DNA from: Verrucomicrobiota bacterium
GTDB lineage: Bacteria; Verrucomicrobiota; Verrucomicrobiia; Opitutales; Opitutaceae
DNA: 64,000 nucleotides
Direction of reading: 5' to 3'
Assembly (NCBI GenBank): GCA_016222805.1
Contig: JACRQG010000027.1
Location: 124,001 to 188,000 of the forward strand
In this document: one piece after another, positions 15,429-24,870 of the stretch
Layout of the letters: each line of letters opens with the position of its first letter
Numbering within the stretch: position 1 is the first letter of the stretch
Notes under the pieces: generated by a model
The model's input: only the letters and a program-made list of their open reading frames with translations
Database searches by the model: none
Told to the model about the DNA's origin: nothing
Translations under genes and position numbers: made by a program

Positions 15429-18400
15429 AGGCGAAGACCCGCGGATCCTCCCGGAAGGCGCGGCGATAGAAGACCACGCCAGTCACGGTGTCTTCATCGA
15501 GCTTGGTGGCGTTGATCGTGCGGTCGTCGAGCACGTTGGTCACGTTGAGTTGGTACGTGACGCGGGCGGCCTCGGTCCACAGGCCGGCGAGACCCTTGGT
15601 CCGGTACTGGAGAAACAGGTCGCCGAGGGACCGCGGGTTGCCCCACAGGGTGCGTTTGGTGGTGAGGATGACGCCGGCGACGTTGGCGCTCTGGTAACGC
15701 CAGCCGCCGCCGACCGAGAGGCCGCGCAGCGGTCCGCTGGAGAAGGAATAACGCGTCCAGAGGTTGGCCTTGTGGGGGCGGTTGCCGTAGGCCTGCTCCT
15801 CGGAGAGCCGGATGTTGGCGAGCTCCGCATCGGACTGGGCGATCCGCTGGGCGACGGTGATCGTGCCGAAGGCCTGGTTGCGATCGTAAAGCAGCTGGTT
15901 GTAGATCGAAGGGCGGCCGGTGCGGGCGGTGTAGAAGGCGTCGAGGCTCTTCCAGAGCGCCACGCGTTCCGCCCACCACGGCACGCCTTCGTTGAACACA
16001 TTTGTGCGCGTGCGATCGGTGTAGGAATAGCCGGCGCGCAGGGTCCAGTTGCGGGTCGGGTTGGCGAAGATCTCGACCTCGGTGCCCTTGCTGACGCGGT
16101 CGCTGAGGTACGAATCGGCGGTGCTGAAATAGAGGGACGTCAGATCGCTGAGGTTGGAGACGGGGGCGCCGCTCCCGAGGTTGGTCAGGCCCGCCTGGCG
16201 GAAATAGTAGTCGAACGATGACATCACGTCGTTGTTGGGATTCACGAACACCGGCGCCCCGCCCTGGATGCGATCCCCGAGCATCTTCGACTCGTAGTTC
16301 TTGATCGATCCGCTGAGGCGGTTGTCGAGAAAGCTGAAGGCGATGCCGTAGTCGTAGCCCTCGCCCTTGTAGGGGGGCGGGGTGAGATCGTCGGGCAGGG
16401 CGGAGCGGTTCCGTTCCCCGAGGCCGACGCTGTTGGAGTAGTTGGCGGTGAAGGAGAAGTTCCGGGTGGCATGGTAGACCGCGCCCAGTGAGCGGCGGAT
16501 GCCGCCGGCGGTCGTTTCGGAGAACCAGTCCTGCTTCAGCGGGGTGAAGACGGCGCGGTCGGCGGCGGTGGCCAGTCGGTACTTGCCGGTCGCGGCATCG
16601 CGGACGACCCGCGGGCCGGAGGCGGTGATGGTGTCGTCGCGCACCCCGAACGTGGTGACGAGCCGCCGGTCGAACATGAAGTTCTGCATCACGGCGAGGG
16701 ACGAGTGGGTGGTGATCTCGTCGTCGAAGTTGCGATCGTTGGGCGGGGCCCAGTCGGTGGTGAGGGCGCCGATGGTGGCGAAGCTCGAGCGGTAGGACTC
16801 GGTGTTGGTCGGATTGCCGGGCTGGTAACCGGCCGTGTAGTGGGCGAAAGGTCCGCCGATCCGGAAGTACCGGCGGCGGAAGACCTGGTTGGCGGCGTTC
16901 TCGGCGCTGGCGTTGTAGGGCCGGTTGGCCCAGACCTCGCGGCTGCGGTACCGGGATTCCTGGTTGACGCTGCGCTCGCCCATCACGGCGAAGCGGTGCA
17001 GGCCCCAGCGCCGGCCGAAGTCGAGTTCGTAGGAGAAGGAAGCCCGGAACGTGTCGGTGTCGTTTTCCCGCTGCAGGCGGAGGAAGTTTTGCTGGCTGAA
17101 GTAATAGCCGTTGCCGAAGAAATACGGATTCAGGGAACCGTCGGGCAGGCGGTAGTTCAGGTCGGCGCGGATGTCGGGGTTCTGCCCGACCATGGTGTCG
17201 CTGTGCCGCTCGTTGCGGTTGTAGGCCAGCTCCATGAAGAGGTGGGAGAACCAGCGGTGGTTGAAGGTCGCGGTGAAGTTGTTCGTCGAAAGCCCGGCAA
17301 ATTCCCCCGCGCCGGTGGAGGTCACGGCCCCGTAGGGCTCGTACTCTTCGTTGATGATCAGGTTTTCGGTGCTGTTGAAGAGACTCGCGGCGGACGACAG
17401 CGTGACCCGGTTGGCGGTGGCGGACGCGCCCTCCCAGAAGAGCGGTGGCACGGCGAGATCCGGGCCGTAGACGAGGACGGTGCGACTTCCCAGGTTGCCG
17501 GTGCCGGCGGTGGCGTTGACCAAGGCGGTACCGTTGGCGTTTTCGTAACGTTCGAGTGCCTGGTTCCAGCGGAGTTGCCCGGCTTTCAGGCCGGAGACGA
17601 AGCGCGTGAGGGTATCGACGTGGTTCCAGGGACGACCGGTGACGCCCTCGGTGTGGCTGCGTTCGTAAGAGACGGAGAGTTCGGTGTCGCGGCGGAAGCG
17701 GAACTTGGCGGCGAGGGTGACGGCCTGGATGTCTGTATACTGGTGGGGCGAAGGGGAGCCCTTGCGGTCCCACACGCTCATGAGGCGCAGGGCAAGGCGG
17801 TCGCGGAGGAGCATGCGGTTCACATCGAGGGCGGCGCGCTTGGTGCTTTCGCCGGCGACCTTCAGGTCGAGGTTGGTGACGGTACGGGTCAGGTTGGCGG
17901 CCCGGGTGCGGAAGTTGAGGTTGCCGCCGGCGCTGCCGGTCCCGAACAGAATGGCGTTGGGCCCGCGGGTGGAGCCGACGCGCTCGATGTTGTAGGTGTT
18001 GGGCTGGCCGGCGTTCTGAAAGCCGTCGATCGAGGAGGTGCCCGGCAGGCCACGGACGTTGAAGAGGGTGCCCTGGTCGCCGAACATGTTGACCTGGCTT
18101 CCGCCGCCGCCGGGATCATCGCCGCCCACTGGGAGGTCCGCATTGAGGTCGTAGCGGAGGATGTCGTCCAGCGAGGTCGCAGCGAGGTCGTCCAGCAGGT
18201 CGCGGGTGAACACGCTGATCGCGCCCGGGGTGTCGCGGAGGGCGGTGTTGAGCCGGCTGCCCTCGAGGGTGTTGGTCGCAGCGTAGCCTCGCTCGGTGAG
18301 CTCGGTGACGACGAAGGGCGAAAGCTCGACCGCCTCTTCGGTCCGGGTCGGGGGTGTGGTGGAGGCGGGCGGAGCGGCGGCCAGGAGGACGGTGGCTGGG

Positions 18401-18456
18401 CAGGCGGCGACGGCAGCCAGGAGCAAGGAACGCAGACCAGGGTGGTTCGAGTTCAT
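15406..18456 (-). CDS. TonB-dependent receptor
   Basis: This is a full-length 1016-residue outer-membrane receptor. A signal peptide covers about residues 1-27. The plug domain (about residues 50-185) includes 'RDTPGAISVFTRDLLDDL', 'TLFNVRGLPG' and 'RVGSTRGPNAILFGTG'; the barrel follows and contains the strand 'NWTLRAGYSYTDRTRTN' and 'LNVTNVLDDRTIN', ending in a terminal tyrosine ('FAFTLRMEY'). There is no STN domain, so it lacks the signalling extension seen in the receptor at 59-62 kb. Placed beside the LacI gene and between two fucosidase clusters, it is the likely importer for the oligosaccharides they release. The 3' end overlaps the LacI gene by 23 bp. Confidence 0.95.
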   Translation of the reverse strand: MNSNHPGLRSLLLAAVAACPATVLLAAAPPASTTPPTRTEEAVELSPFVVTELTERGYAATNTLEGSRLNTALRDTPGAISVFTRDLLDDLAATSLDDILRYDLNADLPVGGDDPGGGGSQVNMFGDQGTLFNVRGLPGTSSIDGFQNAGQPNTYNIERVGSTRGPNAILFGTGSAGGNLNFRTRAANLTRTVTNLDLKVAGESTKRAALDVNRMLLRDRLALRLMSVWDRKGSPSPHQYTDIQAVTLAAKFRFRRDTELSVSYERSHTEGVTGRPWNHVDTLTRFVSGLKAGQLRWNQALERYENANGTALVNATAGTGNLGSRTVLVYGPDLAVPPLFWEGASATANRVTLSSAASLFNSTENLIINEEYEPYGAVTSTGAGEFAGLSTNNFTATFNHRWFSHLFMELAYNRNERHSDTMVGQNPDIRADLNYRLPDGSLNPYFFGNGYYFSQQNFLRLQRENDTDTFRASFSYELDFGRRWGLHRFAVMGERSVNQESRYRSREVWANRPYNASAENAANQVFRRRYFRIGGPFAHYTAGYQPGNPTNTESYRSSFATIGALTTDWAPPNDRNFDDEITTHSSLAVMQNFMFDRRLVTTFGVRDDTITASGPRVVRDAATGKYRLATAADRAVFTPLKQDWFSETTAGGIRRSLGAVYHATRNFSFTANYSNSVGLGERNRSALPDDLTPPPYKGEGYDYGIAFSFLDNRLSGSIKNYESKMLGDRIQGGAPVFVNPNNDVMSSFDYYFRQAGLTNLGSGAPVSNLSDLTSLYFSTADSYLSDRVSKGTEVEIFANPTRNWTLRAGYSYTDRTRTNVFNEGVPWWAERVALWKSLDAFYTARTGRPSIYNQLLYDRNQAFGTITVAQRIAQSDAELANIRLSEEQAYGNRPHKANLWTRYSFSSGPLRGLSVGGGWRYQSANVAGVILTTKRTLWGNPRSLGDLFLQYRTKGLAGLWTEAARVTYQLNVTNVLDDRTINATKLDEDTVTGVVFYRRAFREDPRVFAFTLRMEY

Positions 18457-18712
18457 GGGCAGGCAGGGTGACGCCCGAAGGGGCGGGCTGGGGTGGTGCT
18501 TGAACTCTATGTCTGCGAATGCGAATGGTCAAAGCCGGAGTGCCGCAACAAGCGGTCCCTTTGGCCCGGGATCCGGGTGTCACCAGCCGCCGGTTCAGCC
18601 GCGAAAGAATTCGCTCCACGTCGCGGCCCGCCTCGGGCAGTTTCTGGCGGTGCCACCGCTCCGCCTCGCGGACACGGCCACTGGCCGCCACCCTTCCGTC
18701 CTGAATTCTCCG

Positions 18713-20116
18713 ATGCGCACTGCACCTTTGCTCCACCGCCGCCGGTTTCTCGCCACGGCGGCCAGCGCTGCCGCCACCGCTCCCTTCCTTGCCCCGGGCG
18801 CCGCGGCTTCTTCCCCGGCTTCCGGCACCTTTGCCGAGCCGGTGCTCCGTCCCCCCGTCGTTGCCGATGCCGATGTGATCGTCTGCGGGGCCGGACCTGC
18901 CGGCGTGACGGCGGCGATTACGGCGGCGCGGGCCGGGGCGCGCGTGCGGCTCTTTGAAGCCCATGGGGCGCTTGGCGGGGTGTGGACCTCTTCGCTGCTC
19001 GGCTATCTCCTCGATTTCGACAAACCCGGCTTCAATCAGGAACTCGTGCGCCACCTCGATGCGCGGGAAGCCCGCACCTTGAAGGGCGCGGCGGCGATGA
19101 CCTACGAGCCCGAGGAAATGAAGGGCCTGCTCGACGAATTGTGTCTGCAGGCGGGCGTGAAGGTGCAGCTCCATACGCGCGTGGCGGCTGCTTATCGTGA
19201 CGCCCGGCGACTGGCCACCATCGTCACGGAGTCGAAGAGCGGACGCCAGGCGTGGTCGGCTCCGGTGTTCATCGACGCCACCGGCGATGGTGATCTCGGA
19301 GCCCTCGCCGGCTGTGAGTGGGAAACTGGCGAAGCCAAAGGCTGCCCGTGCCAGCCGATGTCGATGTGCGCCCTGCTGGTGGTAAGGGATCACACGGCCC
19401 TGAAGGACTTCATCCACCGCGCGAAGGGCACCAACGTGGAGGATACGAAGCGGGCCTTCCGGGCCGAGATCATGCGGGGTGGCGTCACCCCCTCCTATGC
19501 GATGCCCACACTGTTTCCCATCCGCGAGAACCTGCTCCTCGCGATGATGAATCATGAATACGGCATCCTGGCCTTCGACGCCGCCCGGGTGACGGAGGCC
19601 ACGATGCGCGCCCGCGCGGAGCTGCTCCAGATCGTCCGTGCCCTGCGCCGGCTCGGAGGGCCGTGGGAGGGAATCCAACTCGCGGCCACCCCCGAGCAGA
19701 TCGGCATCCGCGACGGCCGCCGCCTGCGGGGTCGCTATGTCGTGAGCCGGGAGGATCTCGTTGCGGGGGCCCGCCACGCGGATGCGGTCGTGCGCCCGAC
19801 CTTTCCGGTCGATATTCACGCCTACGACAAGAACCACGCCGGCGGTGGCTACACCAGCAGTGGCGTGAAGATGAAACCCTACGACATCCCGCTCCGGGCG
19901 CTCATCGCCCGCGATGTCGACGGCCTGATGATGGCCGGGCGGTGCATCAGCGGCGACTACATCGCCCACGCGAGCTACCGGGTTACGGGCAACGCCGTCG
20001 CCATGGGTGAAGCCGCCGGGGCCGTCGCGGCCCTGGCGGCGCAGAGCAAGCGGCTCCCGCACGAAGTCACCTGGGCCGAAGGCGTGGCGACCCTGGCGAA
20101 AACCCGCCGGGCCTGA
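18713..20116 (+). CDS. Exported FAD-dependent oxidoreductase
   Basis: This encodes a 467-residue flavoprotein. The ATG at 18713 begins a Tat-like signal (RRRFLATAASAAATAPF); the frame is open upstream but those residues are not protein-like. A Rossmann dinucleotide-binding motif, 'DVIVCGAGPAGVTAAITAARAG', occurs near residue 52, followed by 'LFEAHGALGGVW', and a second flavin contact 'VFIDATGDGDLGALAGCEWE' near residue 185. The C-terminal 'GLMMAGRCISGDYIAHASYR' is typical of the PF12831-type family. Relatives oxidise unknown substrates and accompany sugar-degrading enzymes in Verrucomicrobiota and Planctomycetota. It is divergent from the receptor gene (256 bp gap) and convergent with the GH29 gene. 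Confidence 0.85.
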   Translation: MRTAPLLHRRRFLATAASAAATAPFLAPGAAASSPASGTFAEPVLRPPVVADADVIVCGAGPAGVTAAITAARAGARVRLFEAHGALGGVWTSSLLGYLLDFDKPGFNQELVRHLDAREARTLKGAAAMTYEPEEMKGLLDELCLQAGVKVQLHTRVAAAYRDARRLATIVTESKSGRQAWSAPVFIDATGDGDLGALAGCEWETGEAKGCPCQPMSMCALLVVRDHTALKDFIHRAKGTNVEDTKRAFRAEIMRGGVTPSYAMPTLFPIRENLLLAMMNHEYGILAFDAARVTEATMRARAELLQIVRALRRLGGPWEGIQLAATPEQIGIRDGRRLRGRYVVSREDLVAGARHADAVVRPTFPVDIHAYDKNHAGGGYTSSGVKMKPYDIPLRALIARDVDGLMMAGRCISGDYIAHASYRVTGNAVAMGEAAGAVAALAAQSKRLPHEVTWAEGVATLAKTRRA

Positions 20117-20150
20117 AGATTTCGACGCGGCTCCGGCAGGTGGGGAGCAA

Positions 20151-21563
20151 TCAGGGCGCGATCACGCGCGGATCGCCGTCGAGTTCGAGGCGGATGACGG
20201 AGGCGATGGGGTCGGGCGCGCGAGCGGGAAGCTGCAGGCGCAGGCCGCCGGGCGTGGACGACACCGCGAGCTTTTCCCGCGGCGCGGCGAGCAGTGTGGC
20301 CCGGGTGGCCTTGTTCGCGAGCGGCACGAGCAGCGTGCCATCGGCGGGCCAGTTGAAGACGTGCAGGTAAAGCGTGCGGCCTTTTCGCACGGCGCGCCCC
20401 CAGTCGAGTTTCGCGAACGGGCTCGCCGTCGTGCCGTAGATCGATTCGCCATTGATCTTCATCCAGGCACCGATCGCCTGGAACGACTTGACGGTCTCGG
20501 GGGTGAGGCTGCCGTCGCCCTTCGGGCCGATATTGAGCAGGTAGTTGCCGCCCTTGCTGGCGATGTCGATCAGGTTGCGGATGAGCGTCTCGTCGGATTT
20601 CCACGCGTGGTCGTGCTCGCTGTAGCCCCACGTGGTGTTGAGGGTCATGCAGGTTTCCCAGTCCACGCCCGGCATGCCGGTGGCGGGGATGTGCTGCTCG
20701 GGCGTGATGAAGTCGCCGTAGCGCGGATCGAGCTGCGGGGCGTAGCCTTCGGTGCCCATGCTCTTCCAGCCCGCCTCGGCGCTGCGATAGAGCCGGTTGT
20801 TCATGATCACGCCCGGCAGTTTCGATCGCACGAGACTCATCAGCTCGGTGGCGCGCCAGGCGACGTCGCCCTGAAAATCCTGGGCGCTGTAGTCCCACCA
20901 CAGGATGTCGATCCGGCCGTAGTTCGAGACGAGTTCCCGCACCTCGGCGTGGAGGTAGTCGAGGTATTTTGCATGCTGGCGCGTGCCGTTCGGATAGGGC
21001 TGGCCCTTCAACGGGTGGGGCAGCTGCTTGGATAGGGCGTATTCGTACTGGTCGTGGTGCCAGTCGATCACGGAATGGTAGAACCCGACCCGCAGGCCCT
21101 CGGCGCGGCAGGCGTCGACGATTTCCCTCACCAGATCGCGCTGCAGCACCGAGCCGGCGTCGTAGTCACTTACCTTGGAGTCGTGCAGGGCGAATCCATC
21201 GTGGTGTTTGGTGGTGAAGACGAGGTAGCGGCAGCCGGCGGCCTTCGCGAGGCGCGCCCACTCGCGGGCAAAACCCGGAGTCGGCTTGAACAACGGAATC
21301 GCCCGTTGGGCGTAGGTGGCGGTGTCGGCCTTCACCCGCTGTTGGATCCACTCCATGCCTCCCTTGGTGCCGACCGCCTTTCCCTCCCAGGTGCCGGCGA
21401 GGCCCGAATACAGTCCCCAGTGGACGAACATGCCGAAGCGGGCCTCGCGCCACCATTGCAGGCGGGCGTCGCGTTGGGCCGCGGTTTCCTGCGCCAAGGT
21501 TGGCGAGGCGGCCAGGGCCAGGACGGCGAGCAGGCCGGGGAGGGAACGAGCGGGGAGTTTCAT
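20151..21563 (-). CDS. GH29 alpha-L-fucosidase
   Basis: This is a 470-residue exported enzyme that hydrolyses alpha-L-fucosides with retention. The ATG at 21563 gives a signal peptide (about residues 1-24, ending Leu-Ala-Gln). GH29 hallmarks are visible: 'WWREARFGMFVHWGLYS' (about residues 37-53), 'YLVFTTKHHDGFALHDS' (about 113-129), 'VGFYHSVIDWHH', and 'GRIDILWWDYSAQDF' with Asp224 at the expected nucleophile position. Length is normal for a single-domain GH29 with a C-terminal beta-sandwich. It is the second fucosidase in the locus, next to the TonB receptor and FAD oxidoreductase, and supports a fucosylated substrate. Confidence 0.95.
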   Translation of the reverse strand: MKLPARSLPGLLAVLALAASPTLAQETAAQRDARLQWWREARFGMFVHWGLYSGLAGTWEGKAVGTKGGMEWIQQRVKADTATYAQRAIPLFKPTPGFAREWARLAKAAGCRYLVFTTKHHDGFALHDSKVSDYDAGSVLQRDLVREIVDACRAEGLRVGFYHSVIDWHHDQYEYALSKQLPHPLKGQPYPNGTRQHAKYLDYLHAEVRELVSNYGRIDILWWDYSAQDFQGDVAWRATELMSLVRSKLPGVIMNNRLYRSAEAGWKSMGTEGYAPQLDPRYGDFITPEQHIPATGMPGVDWETCMTLNTTWGYSEHDHAWKSDETLIRNLIDIASKGGNYLLNIGPKGDGSLTPETVKSFQAIGAWMKINGESIYGTTASPFAKLDWGRAVRKGRTLYLHVFNWPADGTLLVPLANKATRATLLAAPREKLAVSSTPGGLRLQLPARAPDPIASVIRLELDGDPRVIAP

Positions 21564-21690
21564 GGAGAACAGGGGCGGCAAATCGCGGGCGGGAACCGTC
21601 CGCGGGCGCACGAGCCGATGCGCCGAGTGACAGCGTAACAGTGAAACCGGCCAGGGAAATGCGAAACGAGCGGTAACGCTGCTCCCGCCG

Positions 21691-21716
21691 GCCCGGCCTC
21701 GCCGCGGCCGGCTACC
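21691..21716. repeat. Partial copy of REP-like palindromic repeat
   Basis: Read on the minus strand this starts GTAGCCGGCC and continues with a GGCCGG core, resembling the left arm of the larger element at 23290-23364. It sits between the divergent GH29 and VOC genes. The similarity is short and GC-rich sequence makes chance matches likely, so this is a weak call. Confidence 0.3.
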
Positions 21717-21819
21717 GCCGCCAACGGACGCGTCGGGTGCGGGCCGACGGCTCCGCGGTTTCGCCCGCGCCCGGACAGGACGCGGGCAAGACGGCTCAAG
21801 CCGGCGACCTTTTGTGCCG

Positions 21820-22290
21820 ATGACATTCTGGCCCATGCGCAAACGTCCTGCCATTCCGCGTCTCGATGGCGGCCCTCAAACCGTGCTGCTGGTCGACGAT
21901 GTCGACCGCGCGGTGGAGTTTTATCGAAAGGGCCTGCGGCTTCCGTTGCGGGATTCGGATGCCGGGCGCTACGCGGAATTCGAGATGGGCGATGGAGCCG
22001 CCTTGCTGCTGGTGAAGCGCGACGGCTCGATCGCCCCGATGGCGATGCCCGCGGCGCCGGAGCGTGGCGGCGGCCTCACGTTTGCCGTGGCCGAAGACGG
22101 ATTGGAATGGTGGAAGACCTGGTTCGCCACCTGTGCCATCAAGGTTGAGCGGGAGACCAAGTGGGTCCATGGCGGGCGCAGCCTGTACGTGCGCGACCCC
22201 GAGGGCCGGCGCCTGGAGTTCAAGACGCCTCCGGTGGTCCCGCCGCCCAAACCGGCGGACGTTACCGGGTCGGCGGCCGCTGCAGGCTGA
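21820..22290 (+). CDS. VOC-family (glyoxalase/bleomycin-resistance fold) protein
   Basis: This is a cytoplasmic protein of about 156 residues with one complete vicinal-oxygen-chelate unit of two beta-alpha-beta-beta-beta modules: 'QTVLLVDDVDRAVEFYRKGLRLPLRD', 'YAEFEMGDGAALLLVKRD' and 'SLYVRDPEGRRLEFKTPP'. The DPEGRxLEF ending contains the metal-binding Glu typical of the fold. GTG 21814 and ATG 21835 are alternative starts; no convincing ribosome-binding site separates them. The substrate is unknown. It stands alone between two unrelated genes. Confidence 0.85.
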   Translation: MTFWPMRKRPAIPRLDGGPQTVLLVDDVDRAVEFYRKGLRLPLRDSDAGRYAEFEMGDGAALLLVKRDGSIAPMAMPAAPERGGGLTFAVAEDGLEWWKTWFATCAIKVERETKWVHGGRSLYVRDPEGRRLEFKTPPVVPPPKPADVTGSAAAAG

Positions 22291-22456
22291 GGCCGGCATT
22301 CGACCGGGACCGCGCTACGGAGGTTCGTCCCTGCATTTGGCAGACTGACCGCGTCCGGGATTCCCAACGCCTCTCGCGCGGAAACCTTGCCTCCGGGCCG
22401 GCGGCTCGGCCAGTAGTGGGCCGTGCAGGCGGAATGCCCCTGCGTTACTCTCCTCC

Positions 22457-23224
22457 ATGGTCTCCCCGATTCATCGATCCTCCGCCCCCGACGATTCTCC
22501 GGATGCTGCAACCGCGTGGGAACGCAGCGACACCGTGTTTCCCTGGCCGAACCCGCGTCGCTCGCGTGCAATCGCGGCGACTCGATTTGGGACCGGCTTG
22601 GGGCGAGTCGGGACCTGGTGCGCGGCATTCTGCGTGGCACTCGTACTCCTGGCCGCTGGTGCTGCTTCCGACAGCCGCGCCGCCGTCGCTTCCGGCCAGC
22701 CCGCACCAGACTTCACGGTGATCGATGTCACGGGAAAAACGCACCAGCTTTCCGCGTATCGGGGCAAGGTTGTGGTGTTGGAGTGGGTGGCGCCGTCGTG
22801 TCCCTATGTGCAGCGTTTGTATCGCAGTGGCAGCATGCCGGCGACCCAGGCGATGGCGGGGGCGGCGGGCGCGGTCTGGCTGCAGGTCAATTCGAGTGCG
22901 GTGGGCGACATGGCTCCGAACAAATCCATCGAATGGCAGAAGAAGTTCGGAGTCTTCGCGGCCGCCTATATCCGGGATGAGAGCGGCCGGATTGGCCGCC
23001 TCTTCGGGGCGGAGACGACGCCGCACCTGTTCGTGATCAACCGCGACGGCCTCGTGGTGTACCAAGGGGCGATCGACGATCAGCCGAATGCCAGCCAGGC
23101 TAACACGATGGCGGCGCACAACTACGTGCGCGAGGCCTTGAACGCCCTGAAGGAAGGGCGTCGCGTGGAGCCGGCTACGACGAAACCCTATGGTTGCAGC
23201 GTGAAGTACGGGGCGGAGCCCTGA
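22457..23224 (+). CDS. Membrane-anchored redoxin/AhpC-TSA-like thioredoxin-fold protein
   Basis: This is a 255-residue protein with a hydrophobic segment at about residues 53-70 that may be a signal peptide or anchor, followed by a thioredoxin fold beginning 'GQPAPDFTVIDVTGKTHQLSAYRGKVVVLEWVAPSCPYVQRLY'. Only one cysteine (Ser-Cys-Pro-Tyr) stands at the active-site position, as in the redoxin-like group with a CPFV/CPYV motif, rather than a CxxC pair. 'TTPHLFVINRDGLVVYQGAIDD' includes the cis-proline. It probably acts as a periplasmic thiol protein. The N-terminal 50 residues, rich in Arg and Ser, are low-complexity; the true start may be further in. Confidence 0.8.
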   Translation: MVSPIHRSSAPDDSPDAATAWERSDTVFPWPNPRRSRAIAATRFGTGLGRVGTWCAAFCVALVLLAAGAASDSRAAVASGQPAPDFTVIDVTGKTHQLSAYRGKVVVLEWVAPSCPYVQRLYRSGSMPATQAMAGAAGAVWLQVNSSAVGDMAPNKSIEWQKKFGVFAAAYIRDESGRIGRLFGAETTPHLFVINRDGLVVYQGAIDDQPNASQANTMAAHNYVREALNALKEGRRVEPATTKPYGCSVKYGAEP

Positions 23225-23289
23225 CGCCGCCGGCGGGGTGATCGCCAACGCGGATCGAGACCGCATCTGACGGACGAGAGCTGGCCTGA

Positions 23290-23364
23290 TGTAGCCGGCC
23301 TCGCTGGGGCCGGCCGGGACCCGTTAGTCGAACGTGCCGGCCGGGGTCGGCGCCCCCGGCTACA
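23290..23364. repeat. REP-like imperfect palindrome
   Basis: A 75-bp element has perfect nine-base terminal arms (TGTAGCCGG at 23290-23298 and CCGGCTACA at 23356-23364) and a second inner match of CCGGCCGG on both sides, separated by mismatched bases. It lies in the convergent gap between the redoxin and pectate-lyase-like genes. The right arm is 23/25 identical to a segment at 44815-44839, so it is a dispersed repeat. It can also fold as a strong hairpin and may serve as a transcription terminator. Confidence 0.65.
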
Positions 23365-23451
23365 ACAAAATCGTCGCGCCGCGGTGCGAGGGGAATCGCT
23401 GCTACCTCAGGTGCCTCTCTTGGCGCATCCGCGATTCGTCCCCATCGAGGA

Positions 23452-24777
23452 CTACCGAGCGAGTTCGTTGAGATATTCCTCGATCGCGGTGTAGCCGCTG
23501 GGCAGCACCCGGTTGGCGTCCGCCGGATTGCGCGGGTCGAGGCCGTGCGCCGTTTCCCAGGCATCGGGCAGGCCGTCGTCGTCCGCGTCCGCGGGGAGGG
23601 GGCCACCTTTCAACTCCGGCCAGCCGCCGACCTCGCGCTGGGAGTTGATGATCTTCCCTGTGCGCGTGCGCACGTGCTGCACGAGTCGCGCGTCGACCGC
23701 GTCGCGGGCGGGACGCGAGGCGCCGACCGTGGCGAGCACGAGATCGAGGGCCTCGGCGGCGGGGACGGTCGTGACCGGCGGCATGGCAAACGGCGTGTCG
23801 ACGACGCGAACCTGGCGGACGCCGTTGATCTCCACCGCGGTGAAGAACTGGGAATTGTCGGCGGTCAGGGCCGCGTCGCCGTCGACGACGTTGTCGCGCA
23901 GGTAGAAGACGAGTTCGGACGGGCTGCCGATGGTGATCGGCTTGGTGGCGCGACTGCTGGGCCCGGGCCGGAGGTAATTACCGACGTAGTTGACCGCGAA
24001 CTTCCCCTGGGTGAGGCCCGACGCCGTGCCGCCGAAGTCGTAGATGACGTTGTTGCGGACGTCGAAGGTGGGCGATTTCCCGTCGCGGCCGTAGTTGTCG
24101 CCGAGGCGGGGATTGCGGGCATCGTTGTGGATCCAGAGGTTGTGGTGCCACGACATCGGGCCATTGGCCCGCGCCAGCGAGCCGTAGCCGTGCGGCCCCT
24201 TGGCGTGCTTGCTGCGATTGAGCGACTCGCCGATGAGGCACCACTGGATGGTGCAATCGGCATCGATGCCCGAGGTGGAGAGGCACTCGTCGATCGACCA
24301 GGTGGCGGAGCAGTGATCGAGGATGCAGTTTCGGGCGCCGTGCAACAGGTCGATGCAATCGGCCTCCTGGGATGATTCGTCGCCGAGTCGGCTGCGGAGG
24401 TGGCGGACCACGACGTCGTGCGTGGCAATCGCGAAGCTGGAGTCACGGAGACAGATGCCTTCGCCCGGGGCGCTCTGTCCCGCGATCGTCAGGAAGGGCT
24501 CGGTCACGATGAGAGGGCGGCGGAGGGCGATTGTGCCGGCGACACGGAAGACGACGATGCGGGGTCCAGAGGCGGCGCAGGCCTCGCGCAGGCTGCCGGG
24601 GCCGGAATCGGCGAGCGTGGTCACGAAAAGCACGCGCCCGCCGCGTCCGCCGGGAGTGGTGGCACCGGCGCCTTCGGCACCGGGAAAGGCGGGTAGTGGG
24701 GCGGCGCGGGTGCCGGGCAGGCCGGCGGCGATGGCGAACAGGACCAGGCGGGCGGACAGGAGGCGGGCGAAACTCAT
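23452..24777 (-). CDS. Secreted pectate lyase-like right-handed beta-helix protein
   Basis: This encodes a 441-residue exported protein. A signal peptide covers about residues 1-25. The mature part starts 'FPGAEGAGATTPGGRGG', the usual opening of polysaccharide lyase family 1-like proteins in these bacteria, and continues as a beta-helix with 'VVVRHLRSRLGDESSQEADCIDLL' and 'ILDHCSATWSIDECLS'. Near the C-terminus, 'DADDDGLPDAWETAHGLDPRNP' is a calcium-binding type-3 repeat-like motif often found at the end of such secreted lyases. It likely cleaves pectin-type uronan. It stands as a single leftward gene; the REP-like palindrome follows its 3' end. Confidence 0.85.
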   Translation of the reverse strand: MSFARLLSARLVLFAIAAGLPGTRAAPLPAFPGAEGAGATTPGGRGGRVLFVTTLADSGPGSLREACAASGPRIVVFRVAGTIALRRPLIVTEPFLTIAGQSAPGEGICLRDSSFAIATHDVVVRHLRSRLGDESSQEADCIDLLHGARNCILDHCSATWSIDECLSTSGIDADCTIQWCLIGESLNRSKHAKGPHGYGSLARANGPMSWHHNLWIHNDARNPRLGDNYGRDGKSPTFDVRNNVIYDFGGTASGLTQGKFAVNYVGNYLRPGPSSRATKPITIGSPSELVFYLRDNVVDGDAALTADNSQFFTAVEINGVRQVRVVDTPFAMPPVTTVPAAEALDLVLATVGASRPARDAVDARLVQHVRTRTGKIINSQREVGGWPELKGGPLPADADDDGLPDAWETAHGLDPRNPADANRVLPSGYTAIEEYLNELAR

Positions 24778-24870
24778 GGTCGGACAGGCTGACGAGCGTC
24801 GGCCGAATTGGTTGCGATGGCAACCGGGTGCGGCTCGGCGAGCCGCGAGTTCGCCCTCGTTCCGGGAAAG

